From Alloalcanivorax mobilis (GTDB taxonomy: Bacteria; Pseudomonadota; Gammaproteobacteria; Pseudomonadales; Alcanivoracaceae): a stretch of 64,000 nt of DNA. The DNA lies in contig NZ_NMQZ01000021.1 of assembly GCF_002864685.1 (NCBI RefSeq), positions 1 to 64,000 of the forward strand, written 5' to 3'. A model generated the notes under the pieces. That model searched no databases and was not told where the DNA came from. It saw only the letters and a program-made list of their open reading frames with translations. Positions 60,494 through 64,000 of this stretch are shown piece after piece. Numbering within the stretch: the first letter of the stretch is position 1; the number at the start of each line of letters is the position of its first letter. A program made the position numbers and the translations under genes.

Positions 60494-62846
60494 AGGTGCG
60501 GCCCCGGCCCTTGAAGTAATAGTCGTCGCTGGCTCGGGCGGCTTGCGAGTAGTACGTGAAGTAATCCTCGTCCATCAGGTTTTCGATGCCGACGCTGACG
60601 CGGCCCACCGGCAAACGCTGCACCAGAGAGGCATCCACCAGGGTATAGCCGTCGAATTCCAGTTGCGGGTCGTCGAAGTCGCGGCTCAGGTAATGATTGG
60701 CCTGCACGAACGAAGACAGGCCCGCGCTCCAACGGGCATTCCAGCCCAGCGAGATGCGATCCGGGGCAATGTTGATGCCAGTCAGTTTGGTGTCCACGCG
60801 GCCGTCGTTATTGGTGTCCGATTTGCCCTCGGAACGGGAATAGCCGAGACGCAAATCGTGGGCGGCGTTGACGTGCCAGTCGCCGGTGAATTCAAACCCT
60901 TTGATTTCCACTTTTTCCCGATTCACTTTGAACACGCCGTTTTCTTCCACCAGGCGCTCACCGAAATCGGAATCGGATTCGAAGTAGCTCAGTTCAATGC
61001 TCACCGGCTGCCAGTTAAAGCGCACGCCGATCTCCCGGTTATCGGTAACGATGGGACGCAGATCCAGCAAAGTGCCCACGGATTGGCCGGCGGTCTCGAT
61101 GCCGCGCAGCACCCGGCCCACATCCGCCATGCCGAAGCCTTCGGAGTAGCTGGTGAACAGCTGCGCCCAGTCGGTGAGCTGATAGGTCAGGCCCAGGTTG
61201 TAGAGGGTCTCATCGAAGTCCGGCGAGCCGCCTTCCACCAGCACCCCGTTATTGGCGGCGACGGTGCGGTAGGAGTCCACGTCCAGTTTCGCGTACTCGT
61301 AGCGCACACCGCCGGACACGGTCAGTTTGCGGGTCACGTTGACGTCGCCCTGGAAGAAGGCGGCGTAATTGACGTAGGTGGTTTCCGGCACATAGGTGCG
61401 GCCGGTCTGAATCAGCTTCTGGCTGGTTTCGTCGCTGAGCACATCGAAGCCGGTGGCGATTGAAAGACGGTCATTGAACAGGCCGCGACGTTTGAGCGTG
61501 AACTGGCTGCCGGTTTTCTCGGACTCGTTGCGGGTCTGGTCGAACAGCTCGCCCACCGGGGCGATGTCCGGATCTTGGAAAGAGCCAGAATAGAGCCCAC
61601 CGAACTGGCCTTCAAAGCGCTGATTGTAGATCTGCGCGTTGATTTCATTACCGAGCCAGTTGCCGTGGGAATAACCGAGCCGGAGGGTGGTGACGCGGTT
61701 GAACGCCGGATCGCCTTCCGGGTCGCCCCGCTGCGCGGTGGTCGGGATGCCCTCGGCGCGGTTACCGGCGACTGGCTCGTAATCGTTGTGGCCTTCCAGA
61801 TCGAAGTGGTTGGCGGTGAGCGTGACATTTTGATTGTCGTCCAGCCAGTAACCGAGTTTGAGCAGCAGATCGTAGCTGGTGGAATCCTGGATCTCGCCGG
61901 GGTAGGCGGTGCCGATGACCTGGTCGTTGCCATCGTAGAACACGCCACGCTCCTGGCGGGTGGCGGCGGCGAGAATATCCCAGCGCTGGGTCTGGCCGGT
62001 GAACTGGTAGTTGAGCTTGTGGCCCAGGCCGTCGCGTTGAACGTCGTCGTCGCTGGTCAGGCTGACGGCGGCGTGCTGATGAAAGCCCTCTTTCTCGGGG
62101 CGTTTGGTGATGAAATTAATGATGCCGCCGGTGGCGCCAAGGCCGTGTTCGGCGCTGGCGCCGTAGACCACCTCGATGCGCTCGACCATGCTCAGATCAA
62201 TGGTATAGCTGTCGCGGCCGCCGTCGCGCAGCGGGTTGGATTGTGGCACGCCGTCGATCAGGAACAGCGGCGAGCGGCCACGAAAGCTCTCGCCGCTGTT
62301 GGACAGTTTCTGGCGGCTGGGAGAGAAAGAAGGGATCAGGTTGGCCAGCACCTGGCCGGGATCGTCGGTGATCGCCAACTGACGTTCGATCTGTTGTTGG
62401 GAAATCACGGTGATCTTGCGCGCGCTCTTGCCCGCCACGTTATACCCGCGGGTGGCGGACACCACCACGCCCTCCAATTGATGGTCCGAAGAACCGGACA
62501 CCGGCGTGATGCCGGTCAGCCGTACGGTAAGGCGGCCGTTGTCCGGGTTGCGCAGGGTCTGGTAGCGCACTCCAGAGCCGGCCAGCAGCGCGCTCAGGCC
62601 GTCCAGCGCGGTGTATTGACCCTGCAGGGGCGGGCTTCGCAAACCGGCCAGATCCACGTTGCCAATGATCAGATCAAGGCCGGCCTGATTGGCATAGTCG
62701 AGCAGCGCCTGAGCCAGCGGTTGGCCAGGCAGGCTGATGGTGTGCACCGCCGGCGCCGGGGCGGTCTGGGCGGTGGAGGCAATCGGCAGCAGCAACAACA
62801 GGGCAAGCCAGACGCCGCGGTGGCGACGGGGCAACAGATCAAACAT
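60465..62846 (-). CDS. TonB-dependent receptor with N-terminal signalling (STN) domain
   Basis: 793 residues: signal peptide (1-27), STN domain (about 35-110), plug (about 125-245) and 22-strand barrel ending in Phe after FTLGYQV. The plug has ARKITVISQQQIERQ and SGESFRGRSPLFLIDGVPQSNPL, typical of haem/catecholate-type receptors. It should signal through the FecR/FecI pair at 62976-64000. The barrel is preceded by a Fur-like box at 62874-62888. It lies opposite the RAYT gene end. Confidence 0.9.
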   Translation of the reverse strand: MFDLLPRRHRGVWLALLLLLPIASTAQTAPAPAVHTISLPGQPLAQALLDYANQAGLDLIIGNVDLAGLRSPPLQGQYTALDGLSALLAGSGVRYQTLRNPDNGRLTVRLTGITPVSGSSDHQLEGVVVSATRGYNVAGKSARKITVISQQQIERQLAITDDPGQVLANLIPSFSPSRQKLSNSGESFRGRSPLFLIDGVPQSNPLRDGGRDSYTIDLSMVERIEVVYGASAEHGLGATGGIINFITKRPEKEGFHQHAAVSLTSDDDVQRDGLGHKLNYQFTGQTQRWDILAAATRQERGVFYDGNDQVIGTAYPGEIQDSTSYDLLLKLGYWLDDNQNVTLTANHFDLEGHNDYEPVAGNRAEGIPTTAQRGDPEGDPAFNRVTTLRLGYSHGNWLGNEINAQIYNQRFEGQFGGLYSGSFQDPDIAPVGELFDQTRNESEKTGSQFTLKRRGLFNDRLSIATGFDVLSDETSQKLIQTGRTYVPETTYVNYAAFFQGDVNVTRKLTVSGGVRYEYAKLDVDSYRTVAANNGVLVEGGSPDFDETLYNLGLTYQLTDWAQLFTSYSEGFGMADVGRVLRGIETAGQSVGTLLDLRPIVTDNREIGVRFNWQPVSIELSYFESDSDFGERLVEENGVFKVNREKVEIKGFEFTGDWHVNAAHDLRLGYSRSEGKSDTNNDGRVDTKLTGINIAPDRISLGWNARWSAGLSSFVQANHYLSRDFDDPQLEFDGYTLVDASLVQRLPVGRVSVGIENLMDEDYFTYYSQAARASDDYYFKGRGRTFTLGYQVDF

Positions 62847-62873
62847 CCAAAAGGTTCCTTTCCGTCATTTTAG

Positions 62874-62888
62874 TGATAATGATTTTCG
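62874..62888 (-). promoter_or_regulatory. Fur box between fecR and the second TonB receptor
   Basis: TGATAATGATTTTCG matches TGATAAT-N-ATTATCA at all but two positions. It lies 28 nt before the receptor start, giving the receptor its own iron control in addition to FecI. Confidence 0.7.
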
Positions 62889-62975
62889 TTCCCGAGGTAT
62901 GACGGATGGCGCCGCCGATCCGGTAAATTTTCTTCGTGGTGTTTGTCGGCGCCGGCGGTTGGGTCGGTGAATGGC

Positions 62976-63932
62976 TCAGTAAAGCAAGGTGACGCCGGGC
63001 AGTCTCAGGCTGCTCAGCCCCTGGCTGCGCGCCAGTTCGGTGATGCCGCTGTCGAGATTGTCCAGGTGCAACAGGGCGTTCACCGGAATCTCGTGGGCGG
63101 GCGGATTCAGCAGAATCACCCGGCCGGGCGTGAAGTCGTTGATGCGTGCCAGAGCGTCGGCCAGCGGCGTAGCGGTGAACATCAGCACGCCGCCGGCCCA
63201 GGCGGCGGCCCGGGCCGGGTCGCCGGGCAGCGGCAGGATGCCATGCCGTGGGCTGAGCCGGGCGCTCTGGCCGGCGCCCAGGCGCTGCTCGCGCCGGCCC
63301 GGGCCGGGGCCGGCGAGGCGCACTTGCACGCTGTGCTCGAGCACGCCGACCCGCGGGCTTTGATCGCGGCGTACCCAGAATCGGGTACCCAGGGCGGTCA
63401 CGCTGGCCTCGCCAGTGTCGACCAGGAACGGGCGTGGCTCATTGGCGGTGACGGCGGCGGGGTGGAACAGCGCTTCGCCGCGCAGCAGCGCCACCACGCG
63501 GGCGTCGGGCCGGTAGCGCACGGCGATGGCGCTGCCGGGGGCGAGCACGATGCCGCTGCCGTCGGCCAGGGTCACAGGGCGCACGGCGTTTTCGGAAAGG
63601 TAGTCGGCCTGGGCGTTGTTCCACCACGTGGGCGCCCGCAGGCCGGCGATCACCAGTATCAGGGCCAGCGCCAGGGCGCCGGCCAGACGCGGCGCGGTCA
63701 GCCGCCAGCGGGGCCGGGCGGGCGCGGGCAAAGTAACGGTGGTGCCGGTGAGGCCGGCGGCCAGCTCCCAGGTCATTTCCGCCTCGGCGAGGGCTTCACC
63801 GTGGGCCGCATTGGCCGCCAGCCAGCGCCGCAAGGCGCGTTGCTGGCGAGCGCTCAGCGGCGCTTGCCGTTGGCGCAGCACCCATTGGCTGGCGCGGCGC
63901 CGTTGCGCTGGGGTGGTGGTGGTTTCAATCAT
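62976..63932 (-). CDS. fecR: FecR-type anti-sigma factor / signal transducer (second set)
   Basis: 318 residues from ATG at 63932; a TTG at 63950 is open but would precede the sigma factor stop by more. Cytosolic N-terminus (about 1-75), one membrane helix (about 84-102), FecR domain (about 115-210; LADGSGIVLAPGSAIAVRY) and a C-terminal STN-like domain (about 240-318). The start overlaps the fecI stop (63925-63927). It works with the receptor at 60465-62846. Confidence 0.87.
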   Translation of the reverse strand: MIETTTTPAQRRRASQWVLRQRQAPLSARQQRALRRWLAANAAHGEALAEAEMTWELAAGLTGTTVTLPAPARPRWRLTAPRLAGALALALILVIAGLRAPTWWNNAQADYLSENAVRPVTLADGSGIVLAPGSAIAVRYRPDARVVALLRGEALFHPAAVTANEPRPFLVDTGEASVTALGTRFWVRRDQSPRVGVLEHSVQVRLAGPGPGRREQRLGAGQSARLSPRHGILPLPGDPARAAAWAGGVLMFTATPLADALARINDFTPGRVILLNPPAHEIPVNALLHLDNLDSGITELARSQGLSSLRLPGVTLLY

Positions 63933-64000
63933 GCGGGTTGGTCTGATCAATCAAATAACGCAGGGCCAGTGCCAGGTGCTTTTGCACCGAACTGGAAGAG
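63925..64000 (-). CDS. fecI: FecI-type ECF sigma factor, C-terminal end (partial)
   Basis: The last 24 codons visible, SSSSVQKHLALALRYLIDQ then TNPHD and a stop. They fit the end of region 4 (helix-turn-helix recognition helix) of a FecI-type sigma factor. The rest lies beyond the window. It overlaps fecR by 8 nt. Confidence 0.75.
   Translation of the reverse strand, partial: SSSSVQKHLALALRYLIDQTNPHD

Overview
The window is about 64 kb of a GC-rich gammaproteobacterial chromosome. The gene set (an OsmC-YcaO fusion, a desaturase with its ferredoxin reductase, a TAXI-type TRAP transporter, two FecIR/TonB-receptor systems, and a DUF3348-DUF802-OmpA-DUF2894 operon) suggests a marine, hydrocarbon- or lipid-using lineage such as Alcanivorax/Alloalcanivorax. 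This placement is inference from gene content and GC bias; no rRNA or marker gene is present.

Region 1 (about 98-5990) is a visibly AT-rich accessory island between a GC-rich gene end and an iron-uptake operon. It holds a cassette-like gene ending in a well-formed integron attC site (882-935), a two-TM protein of unknown function, a Thoeris-type pair (SIR2-SLOG ThsA and TIR-like ThsB), a SymE-like toxin on the opposite strand, a DUF3892 protein and two small membrane proteins. Two near-matching promoter/operator modules (188-215 and 4628-4655) lie at its two ends.

Region 2 (6-11.5 kb) is a FecI-FecR-TonB receptor-PepSY iron uptake and signalling system, with a Fur-like box before fecI and a large palindromic element between fecR and the receptor. 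A second FecI-FecR-receptor set occupies 60.5-64 kb, with a Fur-like box before the receptor.

Region 3 (11.5-33 kb) is mixed: a ParE-type toxin-antitoxin module, an orphan BrnA/CopG-like antitoxin, a DNA-like HipBA module, redox and stress genes (GST, SDR with a divergent AraC regulator, KatG, YghU, GFA protein), a sorbosone-dehydrogenase-like lipoprotein operon, the OsmC-YcaO fusion, and a fatty-acid desaturase with its reductase behind a DesT-like dyad.

Region 4 (34-43 kb) holds the most interesting chromosomal locus, a tightly overlapping four-gene operon. It pairs a MotA/ExbB-like protein carrying a very long coiled-coil tail with a MotB/OmpA-like partner and two unknown proteins. The layout resembles the ZorAB motor of Zorya defence without the known Zorya effectors. 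It is followed by an MFS carrier, then a formate/nitrite channel with a sigma-54 promoter and a fused PP2C phosphatase-Ser/Thr kinase.

Region 5 (43-60 kb) is mostly transport and small stress proteins: Bcr/CflA and YnfM-like MFS carriers, AI-2E family exporter, TAXI-TRAP, SLC13/RCK permease, AtoE, YjdM, DUF533/TerB, STAS and Pmp3-like proteins. It ends with a RAYT-like transposase whose catalytic motifs look degenerate. Three large perfect or near-perfect intergenic palindromes (9.7, 30.8 and 40.2 kb) and a shared tandem heptamer in two gene-end gaps are unexplained.
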